A stretch of DNA of 64,000 bases from Clostridium tagluense (lineage in GTDB: Bacteria; Bacillota; Clostridia; Clostridiales; Clostridiaceae). The notes beneath the pieces were generated by a model. The model did no database searches, had not been told where the DNA came from, and saw only the letters and a program-made list of their open reading frames with translations. The position numbers were made by a program, and so were the translations under genes. The stretch lies in contig NZ_BHYK01000005.1 of the NCBI RefSeq assembly GCF_003865095.1, positions 124,001-188,000 on the forward strand. The letters are read 5' to 3'. Shown piece by piece: positions 26,435-35,387 of this stretch (position 1 is its first letter; every line of letters begins with the position of its first letter).

Positions 26435-29116
26435 GTGGCATTAACTCCAATGATGGTACAATATTTTGAAATAAAAGAAACCTGCACGGACTGTATACTG
26501 TTTTTTAGATTAGGTGACTTTTATGAAATGTTTTTTACAGATGCAGAGCTTGCAGCAAAAGAATTAGAACTGGTGCTTACAGGTCGTGACTGCGGACTAG
26601 AGAAAAGGGCACCTATGTGCGGGATTCCATACCATGCAGCAAACACCTATGTGGGCAGGCTAATTGCTAAAGGATATAAGGTTGCTATATGTGAACAAGT
26701 AGAAGATCCAGCAGTGGCAAAGGGGATAGTTAAAAGAGATATAATTAAAATAATTACGCCAGGCACCTACACTGATTCTGGTTTTTTAGAGGAAAGTAAA
26801 AATAATTATGTTATGAGTATTTACATTGATAAAAAAACCAATTTCTGTGGACTTTGTTTTTGTGATGTATCAACAGGGGAATTTAGTTGCACGGATACTA
26901 AACTAAGCCTTGTTAATATATTAGATGAAATTTCAAAATTTAGTCCAAAAGAAATTATTGTATCAGAGGATATATCAGGCGATATGCTAAGTGCCATCAA
27001 AGAAAGATTTAATGTATCCTATTCATCTTATCCAAATGATTATTTTATAACAAAAGACTACACTTTAATAAAAAACCAGTTTAACAATTTTTGTGAAATC
27101 ACCTTGTCAGAAGAATTACTGAGAAGTATTACAGGACTTCTCAGCTATATTATGGATACTCAAAGAAATTCTCTGTCACACATAGATACTATAGAATATT
27201 ATGACATTTTAGATTATGTAAGTTTGGATGCGAATTCCAGGAGAAATTTGGAGCTCACAGAAACACTAAGAGATAAAACTAAGAAAGGTTCGCTACTTTG
27301 GGTATTAGATAGAACAAATACTGCCATGGGTGCTAGAAGGCTCCGCAAATGGTTAGATCAACCACTAATAAATAAAGCGTTAATAGAAGAGAGATTAGAG
27401 GTCGTTTCGGAATTAAAAAGTAATATATCCAGCCATGAAGATTTAAAAGATGTACTTACGGATATATATGATATAGAAAGACTTGTAGGAAAAATTTCTT
27501 CTAAAAATGTTAATGCAAAAGAATTGATTTCTCTTAAAAATTCTATAGAAAAAATACCAAAGATTAAATTGATTTTAGCAGGACTTAATAGTAAATTAAT
27601 GAGGAAAATATATTTAGGTTTAGACGACTTAAAAGATATATATGATACTTTAAATAAGTCCATTATTGAAAATCCAGCTATTTCTATCAAAGAGGGAAAT
27701 ATTATTAAAGAAGGCTTAAATACTGAAGTAGATGAGCTAAGGCTAGCTAAAGCAAGCGGTAAGGAATGGATTGCTACCTTAGAAAATGATGAGAAGGGCA
27801 TAACTGGAATAAGATCACTAAAAGTAGGATATAACAGAGTATTTGGTTATTATATTGAAATAACAAAAGCAAATATTCCACTAATACCTGAGGGCAGGTA
27901 TATACGAAAACAAACACTATCTAATGCAGAAAGATATATTACTCCTGAACTTAAGGAAATGGAAGAAAAGATTTTAGGTGCAGAAGAAAAATTAGTAAAT
28001 CTTGAATACGAGGTATTTACAGGTATTCGTGAAGAGATTGAAAAGCACGTTGAAAGAATGAAAAATACTGCTCAGCTAATATCAGAAATTGATTGTTTAA
28101 GCTCCCTTGCTACAATTGCCCTTGAAAATAATTATACAAAACCTGAAATAAATACAAAGGGTATTTTTAATATTGTGGGGGGAAGGCATCCAGTAGTTGA
28201 GAAAATGATGCCCACAAATACTTTTATTGAAAATGACACATATATGGATACTGTAGATAATCAATTACTATTAATAACGGGACCTAACATGGCTGGTAAA
28301 TCTACCTATATGCGTCAAGTGGCCTTAATAACTATTATGGCTCAATTAGGGAGCTTTGTTCCTTGTGCGTCAGCTGATATATCTATATGTGATAAGATAT
28401 TTACTAGGATAGGAGCTTCAGATGATCTTGCTGCTGGTAAAAGTACTTTTATGGTAGAAATGTGGGAAGTATCCAATATACTGCAAAATGCAACCAATAG
28501 AAGTTTAGTTTTACTTGATGAGGTAGGTCGCGGAACTAGTACTTATGATGGTCTAAGTATTGCTTGGTCTGTAATTGAGTATATTTGTAAGAATTTAAGC
28601 TTGAGGAGTAAAACCTTATTTGCTACTCACTATCATGAGTTAACAAAACTTGAGGGTATGATTAAGGGCGTTAAAAATTATTCTGTAGCTGTAAAAAAAA
28701 TAGAAAATGAAATTGTGTTCATAAGAAAAATTGTACCTGGGGGAGCTGATAAATCCTATGGTATAGAGGTGGCAAAGCTTGCAGGCCTTCCAAAAGATGT
28801 AATTACCAGGGCAAGCGAAATATTAGAAGTACTAGAGAATCTTAATAATACTGAAATTGATTTAATCGACAAGAAAACTTCAAGTAAAAAAACTAATAAT
28901 AAGAATGAAAAAAAGCTTGTTGAAACTGCAGTCAAAGAAGCAGCTATAGCTTATGAACCTAATATAGTAACAGATGAGGTCATTCAAATTAATTTTACAG
29001 ACATAGAGAAAGATAATATATTAAATGAAATTAAAAACATAAATATCCTTAATCTAACACCAATGGATGGCTTTAATAAGCTATATGAGTTAGTTAATAG
29101 AGCTAAGTTGCTATAA
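26435..29116 (+). CDS. mutS: DNA mismatch repair protein MutS
   Basis: MutS recognises mismatches and small loops and recruits MutL. The 893-residue protein has the mismatch-binding N-terminus with [11 protein letters not shown] (the F-x-E motif), the clamp and lever region, and the ATPase with Walker [15 protein letters not shown] (about residue 616), [17 protein letters not shown], Walker [17 protein letters not shown] and ATHYHELT. The start is GTG after AAGGGGGC, 21 bases after the miaB stop. Confidence 0.97.
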   Translation: MALTPMMVQYFEIKETCTDCILFFRLGDFYEMFFTDAELAAKELELVLTGRDCGLEKRAPMCGIPYHAANTYVGRLIAKGYKVAICEQVEDPAVAKGIVKRDIIKIITPGTYTDSGFLEESKNNYVMSIYIDKKTNFCGLCFCDVSTGEFSCTDTKLSLVNILDEISKFSPKEIIVSEDISGDMLSAIKERFNVSYSSYPNDYFITKDYTLIKNQFNNFCEITLSEELLRSITGLLSYIMDTQRNSLSHIDTIEYYDILDYVSLDANSRRNLELTETLRDKTKKGSLLWVLDRTNTAMGARRLRKWLDQPLINKALIEERLEVVSELKSNISSHEDLKDVLTDIYDIERLVGKISSKNVNAKELISLKNSIEKIPKIKLILAGLNSKLMRKIYLGLDDLKDIYDTLNKSIIENPAISIKEGNIIKEGLNTEVDELRLAKASGKEWIATLENDEKGITGIRSLKVGYNRVFGYYIEITKANIPLIPEGRYIRKQTLSNAERYITPELKEMEEKILGAEEKLVNLEYEVFTGIREEIEKHVERMKNTAQLISEIDCLSSLATIALENNYTKPEINTKGIFNIVGGRHPVVEKMMPTNTFIENDTYMDTVDNQLLLITGPNMAGKSTYMRQVALITIMAQLGSFVPCASADISICDKIFTRIGASDDLAAGKSTFMVEMWEVSNILQNATNRSLVLLDEVGRGTSTYDGLSIAWSVIEYICKNLSLRSKTLFATHYHELTKLEGMIKGVKNYSVAVKKIENEIVFIRKIVPGGADKSYGIEVAKLAGLPKDVITRASEILEVLENLNNTEIDLIDKKTSSKKTNNKNEKKLVETAVKEAAIAYEPNIVTDEVIQINFTDIEKDNILNEIKNINILNLTPMDGFNKLYELVNRAKLL

Positions 29117-29137
29117 TAGCGAAGGATGTGAGTTATC

Positions 29138-31024
29138 ATGAGAATCAATATATTAGAAGTTGAAACTTCTAATAAAATTGCTGCAGGTGAAGTGGTAGAG
29201 CGCCCTTCCTCAGTAGTAAAGGAGTTAGTGGAAAATAGCATAGATGCAGGTGCTAAAAATATTATCGTGGAGATTTTTGATGGTGGTCAAAAAAATATAA
29301 AAGTAATTGATGACGGCGCTGGAATACATATAGATGATATAGAAAAGGCATTTTTGCCGCATGCCACTAGTAAAATAAAATATGTTGAAGACATCTATAA
29401 TATACACACCTTAGGTTTTAGAGGAGAGGCACTACCCAGTATTGCCTCTGTATCTAAAACTACATTAAATAGTAGAACTAGAGAATCAACGGTAGGCAAA
29501 GAAATATCTCAGTCCTCAGGGGACATACTATACGTTAAAGAAATAGGATGTAATATTGGTACAACTATAGAAGTTAAGGATTTATTTTTTAACGTTCCTG
29601 CAAGACAAAAGTTCTTAAAATCACCTCAAAGAGAAGCAGCTTTAATATCAGATATTTTAGGAAGACTAGCACTTGCTAACAATGAAATTTCTTTTAAGCT
29701 AATCAATAATGATAAAAAGGGTTTAACTACCTATGGCTCTACAAATCTTTGTGATACCATCAGATATATATATGGCAAAGAGGTTGTAGATAATGTTACA
29801 AGTTTCGAAAAGTTGGGAGATATAATGTCCGTTCATGGATATATTGGTAATGCACAAATAAGTCGCGGAAGTAGAAATAGGCAAAGTATTTTTGTTAATA
29901 AAAGGTATGTTAAAAGCAGTCTAATTACCGCAGCTGTAGAAAATGCTTTTAAATCTTTTTTGACTATAAATAAATTTCCTTTTTTTCTTATATTTCTGGA
30001 CATTTTTCCTGAGTATATAGATATAAATGTTCACCCACAAAAAACTGAAATTAAATTTCAAGAGGACAAAGCTGTATTCAAAATTGTTTTTGATGCGGTG
30101 CATACAGCAATTGCTGATAGCTTGCGAGGCAATTTCACTATAGAAGAAGAGGATAATGAAAATTATGTTGGAAAAGAAATAGAAAAAAATACCTTGAGAA
30201 GTCAAATTTATGATTTTAACAGGATAGTAATAGATGAAAAGGATAAGCAGGAATTAGAAAAACAGGTTCAAATCCCATTAGATTTTAATTATAAAACAGT
30301 AAATGCTGAAAGGGATAATTTGTATGGAGGAAATACTTATGAATTACCTAATGAAGATGTGCGTGAAAATGTTAAAGAGAGCTATGTCATTAATTATGAT
30401 ATAAGTAAGGAGCCCTCTGCACATGAAATTTCTAAAATTTCAAAGTTTCCTGAGCTTCGAATTATTGGGCAATTTAATAAAACCTATATACTAGGTGAAG
30501 TATACAATGAGCTTTACCTAATTGACCAACATGCAGCTCATGAAAAAATACTGTTTGAGAAATATAAAAGAGAAATTATAAATTCAGAGGTGATATCTCA
30601 GATTTTACTTACGCCAACAGTAATGGAACTTAGCCAAGATGATTATGCATACTATGTTGAAAATGAAGAGGTGTTTAAGAATTCAGGTTTTGATATTATA
30701 GAATTTGGTGAAAACACAATAAGTATAAAGGAAGTTCCTGTTATACTTGGTATACCAGATATTAAAAATCTCTTTAATGAAATCTTGGATAATTTAAAAA
30801 ATATGGGCACAGGTAAAACTGTAGAAATTAAGTATACTCGTATAGCAACGCTTGCTTGCAAGGCAGCTGTAAAAGCAAATAATCAGTTGTCAGAATTGGA
30901 AATGAATAAGTTAATCAATGATTTAAGATATATTGATGAGCCATTTACTTGTCCTCATGGAAGACCTACAATAATAAAAATAACACTAAATGAACTAGAA
31001 AAAAAATTTAAAAGAATACAATAG
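29138..31024 (+). CDS. mutL: DNA mismatch repair protein MutL
   Basis: MutL links MutS to strand incision. The GHKL ATPase half contains [36 protein letters not shown] and [10 protein letters not shown]. The C-terminal half keeps the endonuclease motif [14 protein letters not shown] and [10 protein letters not shown] near the end, so this is the nicking type of MutL expected in an organism without MutH. The length of 628 is normal. It starts 21 bases after mutS. Confidence 0.97.
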   Translation: MRINILEVETSNKIAAGEVVERPSSVVKELVENSIDAGAKNIIVEIFDGGQKNIKVIDDGAGIHIDDIEKAFLPHATSKIKYVEDIYNIHTLGFRGEALPSIASVSKTTLNSRTRESTVGKEISQSSGDILYVKEIGCNIGTTIEVKDLFFNVPARQKFLKSPQREAALISDILGRLALANNEISFKLINNDKKGLTTYGSTNLCDTIRYIYGKEVVDNVTSFEKLGDIMSVHGYIGNAQISRGSRNRQSIFVNKRYVKSSLITAAVENAFKSFLTINKFPFFLIFLDIFPEYIDINVHPQKTEIKFQEDKAVFKIVFDAVHTAIADSLRGNFTIEEEDNENYVGKEIEKNTLRSQIYDFNRIVIDEKDKQELEKQVQIPLDFNYKTVNAERDNLYGGNTYELPNEDVRENVKESYVINYDISKEPSAHEISKISKFPELRIIGQFNKTYILGEVYNELYLIDQHAAHEKILFEKYKREIINSEVISQILLTPTVMELSQDDYAYYVENEEVFKNSGFDIIEFGENTISIKEVPVILGIPDIKNLFNEILDNLKNMGTGKTVEIKYTRIATLACKAAVKANNQLSELEMNKLINDLRYIDEPFTCPHGRPTIIKITLNELEKKFKRIQ

Positions 31025-31039
31025 AGAAAAGGTGAAAAA

Positions 31040-31978
31040 ATGAAAGATTTATTTATTTTAGCAGGTCCTACAGCTATAGGCAAAACGGAAATTTCTATAA
31101 AGCTGGCACAAAGGTTAAATGGAGAGGTTATATCAGCGGATTCAATGCAAATATATAAATATATGGATGTTGGTTCTGCTAAAATTTCAAAAGCGGAGAT
31201 GAGGGGAGTTCCCCATCATTTAATAGATATAATAGAGCCAAGTGAAGGATTTAGTGTGGCAGAGTTTAAAGAAAAGGCTGAAAGTGCTATTAAAGAGATA
31301 ACTTATAAAAATAAACTTCCAATGATAGTTGGTGGAACTGGGTTTTATATAAATTCACTAATATATAATTATAGTTTTGCTTCATCTAATAAAGATGAAG
31401 AATATAGAGATTACCTTACAGAACTTGCAGATATAAAGGGAAATGAATATGTACATAGCTTGCTTAAAGATATCGATGAAGAATCCTACAATAAACTATA
31501 TCCTAATGATTTAAAAAGAGTTATTAGAGCTTTAGAAGTTTATAAAGTCAGTGGTAAACCCATGAGCGAGTTTAAAGAGGAGCAAAACCTTTTAGATATC
31601 CCTTATAATGTACATTATTTTGTGCTAAATATGGATAGACAAAAGCTATACAGTAGAATAAATTCCCGTGTAGATATAATGATGGAAAAAAATTTAATCC
31701 AGGAAGTTATAAAATTAAAAGAAATGGGCTATAATTCAGATATGCAGTCAATGAAGGGCATAGGATACAAAGAGATATTATATTATTTAAACCATGAAAT
31801 ATCCTTAAATGAGGCTATAGAAATGATTAAACAAGGAAGTAGAAATTATGCTAAAAGACAACTTACCTGGTTTAGAAAAGATCCACGAATAAATTGGATT
31901 AATAAGGATGATTTTAACAATGATGATGAAATCGTAGAATATATTGTAAGTAAGTTAGCTTCTATGAAAAAATTATAA
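31040..31978 (+). CDS. miaA: tRNA dimethylallyltransferase
   Basis: MiaA transfers a dimethylallyl group to A37 of tRNAs, producing the substrate of MiaB. The 312-residue protein has the P-loop [10 protein letters not shown] (residues 8-17), the [15 protein letters not shown] segment, [16 protein letters not shown] and [12 protein letters not shown] near the C-terminus. It starts 15 bases after mutL and is followed by hfq. Confidence 0.97.
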   Translation: MKDLFILAGPTAIGKTEISIKLAQRLNGEVISADSMQIYKYMDVGSAKISKAEMRGVPHHLIDIIEPSEGFSVAEFKEKAESAIKEITYKNKLPMIVGGTGFYINSLIYNYSFASSNKDEEYRDYLTELADIKGNEYVHSLLKDIDEESYNKLYPNDLKRVIRALEVYKVSGKPMSEFKEEQNLLDIPYNVHYFVLNMDRQKLYSRINSRVDIMMEKNLIQEVIKLKEMGYNSDMQSMKGIGYKEILYYLNHEISLNEAIEMIKQGSRNYAKRQLTWFRKDPRINWINKDDFNNDDEIVEYIVSKLASMKKL

Positions 31979-32059
31979 ATTACTATATTTTCATAAAATA
32001 AAAAGGATTTTTAGGTTGTTTATAGAATATTCTTAAAATACATATTATGGAGGTGTGCT

Positions 32060-32311
32060 ATGAATAAATCTACTAATAATTTACAGGATATAATTTTGAA
32101 TGGGTCAAGAAAAAATAGAATACCTGTTACTTTATATTTGACAAATGGTTTTCAGTTAAAGGGAAATGTTACAGGGTTTGATAGTTTCACAGTAATATTA
32201 AATTGCGATGGAAAACAAATGATGATATATAAACATGCTATTTCTACTATAACTCCATTAAAACCAATATTGTTTAACGACATTTCAGAAGGAAGCCCTT
32301 CAGAGGAGTAG
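32060..32311 (+). CDS. hfq: RNA chaperone Hfq with a mobile-element-derived C-terminus
   Basis: Hfq is a hexameric Sm-like RNA-binding protein that pairs small RNAs with mRNAs. Sm1 and Sm2 motifs are complete: [41 protein letters not shown] is split over residues 7-50 and [13 protein letters not shown] is the Sm2 signature. The product is 83 residues. The last 12 residues ([12 protein letters not shown]) are encoded by TTTAACGACATTTCAGAAGG and following bases, identical to the left end of the mobile repeat at 32486. The tail is therefore captured element sequence. GGAGGTG precedes the ATG. A terminator follows at 32323. Confidence 0.96.
   Translation: MNKSTNNLQDIILNGSRKNRIPVTLYLTNGFQLKGNVTGFDSFTVILNCDGKQMMIYKHAISTITPLKPILFNDISEGSPSEE
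32273..32295 (+). mobile_element. Left end of the mobile repeat inside the hfq coding sequence
   Basis: Twenty-three bases (TTTAACGACATTTCAGAAGG plus AAG) are identical to the left flank and left end of the full element at 32486. The rest of the element is absent, replaced by about 16 bases to the stop of hfq. The frame reads through as Phe-Asn-Asp-Ile-Ser-Glu-Gly. This is a solo end or a deletion product. Confidence 0.75.
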
Positions 32312-32322
32312 CATAAAATTAT

Positions 32323-32357
32323 AAAACATACCTTGCATATTAAGGTATGTTTTTATA
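32323..32357 (+). terminator. hfq terminator
   Basis: AAAACATACCTT pairs with AAGGTATGTTTTT, closing the miaB-to-hfq transcription unit. Confidence 0.88.
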
Positions 32358-32485
32358 TTTTTTATGTGTATATTCAAAAAAGCTTCAATTAGCTCTTTTT
32401 TAATTTCTCCTGATATTTCAAATAAATATTTACCCAAGATGCCCTACAAAAATTCGCCTAATCTCATCATATTTTATTCTTATAT

Positions 32486-32622
32486 TTTAACGACATTTCA
32501 GAAGGAAGTCTCCTACTTCTATAAGTGAGAGTCCTGTACTATAACAAAAAGAAAACTTCAGTGGGAGTCTAAATCTCCTTCTGAAGTCGTTAATATTGCA
32601 GCTTCGCAGAAGATGATTTAAC
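32486..32622 (+). mobile_element. Non-autonomous mobile repeat, full copy 2
   Basis: TTTAAC (32486-32491) is followed by GACATTTCAGAAGGA, a central part with the CTACTTCTATAAGT hairpin, the inner end CTCCTTCTGAAGTCGTTAA (to 32593) and a tail with CTTC-GCA-GAAG (32602-32612) ending in TTTAAC (32617-32622). It equals copy 1 in length within one base and is highly similar throughout. The final TTTAAC supplies the stop codon of the minus-strand gene that ends at 32618. No coding capacity. Confidence 0.78.
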
Positions 32623-33358
32623 AATTATTTTCATATACTGCTTGCTCTATATCCTTTAATGTAATACCTTTATGTTGAAGTTTTTCTAACCAGTTACTAT
32701 CTTTAAGAATAACAACTATGTCTTCAAAGCTTTTACCTAAATGATCTCCCCATTGTTTGCCTAACGCTTCCTCAAAAGCTTCGGCTATATAAAGGGCCTT
32801 TTCAATTGGTAAGCCTACTTCTAATTTTGCTGCTAAATGTGCTAAAACAATATAACTTTTCCACCCTTTATCAAGAAGCTTCCATTTTCCACTATCGCCT
32901 GCTATAAAACTTTTCTCCTCTAACACCTGTAAATTTTTATTAATTTCCTCTTCACTAAATTCAAGCTTTTTATAGAAAAAATTAGTAATTACACTATCTT
33001 CATTCAACATTAATTCGAGTATTTTAAGAGAAAGTTCATTATTTATAGGTGAAAAATAACTTATAATATTTTCTACTCCTCTTAATAAATATGGTAGGCA
33101 GACAGGAGATGCATTTGTTACATACCACCTAGCTTTGCCATCTTCATCTTTTTCCCAACAAGCCATTACAGCTAAATTTTTTTGTCCTCTCTCCTTACAT
33201 AGCTTCTGAATAATTGATAAAATCTCATCTTGTCCACACACTGCAGAAGAGCATGCTTGAGCGTGTTCTTCTGCAGACATCTCATTTTTCTCAATTTCCT
33301 TTAATTTTTTCTTAAGATTATCAATCTCCCATCTAATTTTATATGCTTCATCATTCAT
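32618..33358 (-). CDS. Winged-helix-like protein of unknown function
   Basis: I do not recognise the family. The 246-residue protein has an N-terminal coiled coil (residues 3-25), a region with four cysteines (ACSSAVC, LC, AC) and a domain with tryptophans (KARWYVTNASP). From about residue 105 it has a helical stretch with winged-helix character (LSLKILELMLNEDSVITNFF ... EEEINKNLQVLEEKSFI). The C-terminus is a helical bundle. A perfect 18-base palindrome lies just upstream, so I infer a DNA-binding regulator acting on its own gene. The stop codon is contributed by the right end of the mobile repeat. AAAGGAGAGG precedes the ATG. Confidence 0.8.
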   Translation of the reverse strand: MNDEAYKIRWEIDNLKKKLKEIEKNEMSAEEHAQACSSAVCGQDEILSIIQKLCKERGQKNLAVMACWEKDEDGKARWYVTNASPVCLPYLLRGVENIISYFSPINNELSLKILELMLNEDSVITNFFYKKLEFSEEEINKNLQVLEEKSFIAGDSGKWKLLDKGWKSYIVLAHLAAKLEVGLPIEKALYIAEAFEEALGKQWGDHLGKSFEDIVVILKDSNWLEKLQHKGITLKDIEQAVYENNC

Positions 33359-33866
33359 TTATATCCTCTCCTTTTATCATCGATAGTGTTAACACTATCT
33401 TATCATCACCCTTAATTTAATTTTACTACCATTTTTATGCATAGTAAACTTAAAATGGCATAGAATTGTAATATTAATAATAAAATTAATACTAAATTAG
33501 GAGGCACTAAGGATTATCCATTTGTTGAATCAGGGATTTTGAATTAGTGATATTTTAGAAATATAGGCCATCGTGAATCTTAGTATATATATATAATCTT
33601 TGAATTTATGATAAATTATGGTATTATTAGAGCGTAAACATAAAGTAGAATAAAAATGCGTGTAAAGAAGAGATCATATATCGTTAATAGGAAGATAATT
33701 TTTCAGGAAAGTGAGTCACAGATGAAGTTTGTAGACATAGAAAATTGGGAAATAAAGTTATCACTATCTGTTTAAATTGATGTTACATTTTTGAAAGAGA
33801 AAGAGAAGTAGATTAATTACACGAAAACAATAATTTAAATTAAGGATTTAAATAGGGAGGTTAAAA
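33359..33866. other. 508-base intergenic region between divergent genes
   Basis: The region is AT-rich. Apart from the palindrome at 33382-33399 I see no gene with a ribosome binding site. It should hold the promoters of both flanking genes; I cannot place them with confidence. A 39-codon frame at 33656 has no ribosome binding site. Confidence 0.5.
33382..33399. promoter_or_regulatory. Perfect 18-bp palindrome, candidate operator
   Basis: GATAGTGTTAACACTATC reads the same on both strands. It lies 24 bases upstream of the start of the minus-strand winged-helix-like gene, between its probable promoter and ribosome binding site, a typical repressor position. Confidence 0.65.
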
Positions 33867-34748
33867 ATGCTGAGTTACCGTAAATTTGATAAAGAGAGTG
33901 ATTATAATATTATGCGATGTATAGTGCAGCACAATTGTGCGCAAACTGGACATTTATATCCCCAGTTGCATATAGGCAATCTAGATTTTGAAAGATATGC
34001 CTTCGAAGAAAGTCCAGATATATTGTATAAGACAACATGGTTTGTGTCTGATAACAAAATGGAAATTGGTTTTATCACAGTGGAGAAAGATGAATTTTAC
34101 ATTACCCTTCTTTTAGAATTTGAACACCATACAGAATATATATTGGATTATATAGAACATAATTATTTTATTCACGGGCATACCATCACAACTGGCGCAA
34201 ATAGTGAGGACAAGCTATTAAGTAATATTTTGGAAGAGCGAGGGTATACCAAAACAGATAGATCTCGTTTTAATGGTATATGTGATTTATCTAAAATATC
34301 CATATGTTCGCCATTGCCAGATGGATTCAGCATGCGTCTATCGCAGATGAAGGATGTAGAAAGACGTGCAGAAATATTTGGACTCGCTACCGGAGGAATA
34401 GGAACAACAGCAGAAAGATATGAAAGAATGATGAGTTCGCCATCATATTGTTATGCAATGGATTTGGTAGTTCAGACGGATAAGGCAGAGATAATTGCTT
34501 ACTGTACAATTTGGGAGGACCCTGTCAGTAAGATAGCAATATTAGAGCCTGTTGCATGCGTAGAGGAACATCGACGTAAAGGTATTATGAAAAGTACTTT
34601 ATTATATGGGATGAACCTACTGAAAGAGCGTGGAACCAAATATATATATGTTGGCACAGGAGGCAATAATATCGCTTCACAGACTTTGTACAAGAGTGTA
34701 GGCTTTTTAGAATACGGTATAAACTGTGAATGGCAGAAGACGGTATAA
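33867..34748 (+). CDS. GNAT-family N-acetyltransferase (tandem domain)
   Basis: The 293-residue protein carries a C-terminal GNAT domain with the acetyl-CoA loop in EPVACVEEHRRKGIMKSTLLYGM (about residues 230-252) and GGNNIASQTLYKSVGFLEYG. The N-terminal half (FDKESDYNIMRCIVQ, then GFITVEKDEFYITLLLEF) looks like a degenerate second GNAT fold, a common arrangement in clostridia. The acceptor is unknown. GGGAGG precedes the ATG. It is monocistronic, and its codons include GCG and CGT more often than the neighbours. Confidence 0.87.
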   Translation: MLSYRKFDKESDYNIMRCIVQHNCAQTGHLYPQLHIGNLDFERYAFEESPDILYKTTWFVSDNKMEIGFITVEKDEFYITLLLEFEHHTEYILDYIEHNYFIHGHTITTGANSEDKLLSNILEERGYTKTDRSRFNGICDLSKISICSPLPDGFSMRLSQMKDVERRAEIFGLATGGIGTTAERYERMMSSPSYCYAMDLVVQTDKAEIIAYCTIWEDPVSKIAILEPVACVEEHRRKGIMKSTLLYGMNLLKERGTKYIYVGTGGNNIASQTLYKSVGFLEYGINCEWQKTV

Positions 34749-35050
34749 TTTTTATTGTTTAACTTTTATAAAACTTTTTTTGAGAATATCTTTTAATTAA
34801 TACTTCAGGTAGGATAGCTTTTGGGTGGTGTGAGGAGAGTACTCGGAATAAATGCTTATTTGAAAATTACAATTGTATAAATGCTAATTTTATTATTCAT
34901 AAAGTTATTCATAAACAATTGTAAGAATTACCAAACAAACTTGATGAATCGTACAGGTTATGTCTATAGTTTTTTTAATTGTAGCTATAGTAATTGTTTT
35001 CAAAATATGGTACAATAAGTTAATAAAGTAACCTAGTAGGAGGCAACGAA
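34749..35050. other. Intergenic region, no gene seen
   Basis: AT-rich DNA of about 300 bases. Two ACAATTGT octamers lie 38 bases apart (about 34870 and 34915). A possible -10 (TACAAT) occurs about 35 bases before the small zinc-ribbon gene. Nothing else can be supported. Confidence 0.35.
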
Positions 35051-35203
35051 ATGAAATTACTTTGTAAATGTGGTAATGTTGAAGATATAAAAACTGATAA
35101 GTTGATTGAAAGGTATGAATTTAAAACTATTGATGATGGTACTTTAATTTTAGTCTGCAAAAGCTGTAACGAAGTAGTATTTATAAGGTTAAAGAACAGT
35201 TAA
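35051..35203 (+). CDS. Small zinc-ribbon-like protein, 50 residues
   Basis: An ATG at 35051 follows TAGGAGGCAACGAA and opens 50 codons starting MKLLCKCGNVEDIKTDK and ending CKSCNEVVFIRLKNS. The two pairs, Cys-Lys-Cys and Cys-Lys-Ser-Cys, would make a small zinc ribbon. A clean terminator follows four bases after the stop. The gene is real by these signals; its function is unknown. Confidence 0.8.
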   Translation: MKLLCKCGNVEDIKTDKLIERYEFKTIDDGTLILVCKSCNEVVFIRLKNS

Positions 35204-35206
35204 TTG

Positions 35207-35237
35207 AACTCTGGGGTAATCTCAGAGTTTTATTTTT
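35207..35237 (+). terminator. Terminator of the zinc-ribbon gene
   Basis: AACTCTG (35207-35213) pairs with CAGAGTT (35223-35229), followed by TTATTTTT. Confidence 0.85.
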
Positions 35238-35387
35238 ACCTATTTTTACAAAAAATGAAGGGAAAGATGGGTTAATGTTGAATTAATATACACCAGAGGG
35301 GTGGGATATACATATGGGACATGTTATGGCTTGGGAAACAAGTGAAACAACTAATACATAACAACATTAAAGGAGGAATAGGATTTA

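Noticed and set aside
32319-32485. A small RNA gene between the hfq terminator and repeat copy 2
   Set aside because: No promoter-like pair and no second terminator could be placed there.
33656-33775. 39-codon frame between divergent genes
   Set aside because: No ribosome binding site, no terminator and no recognisable product.
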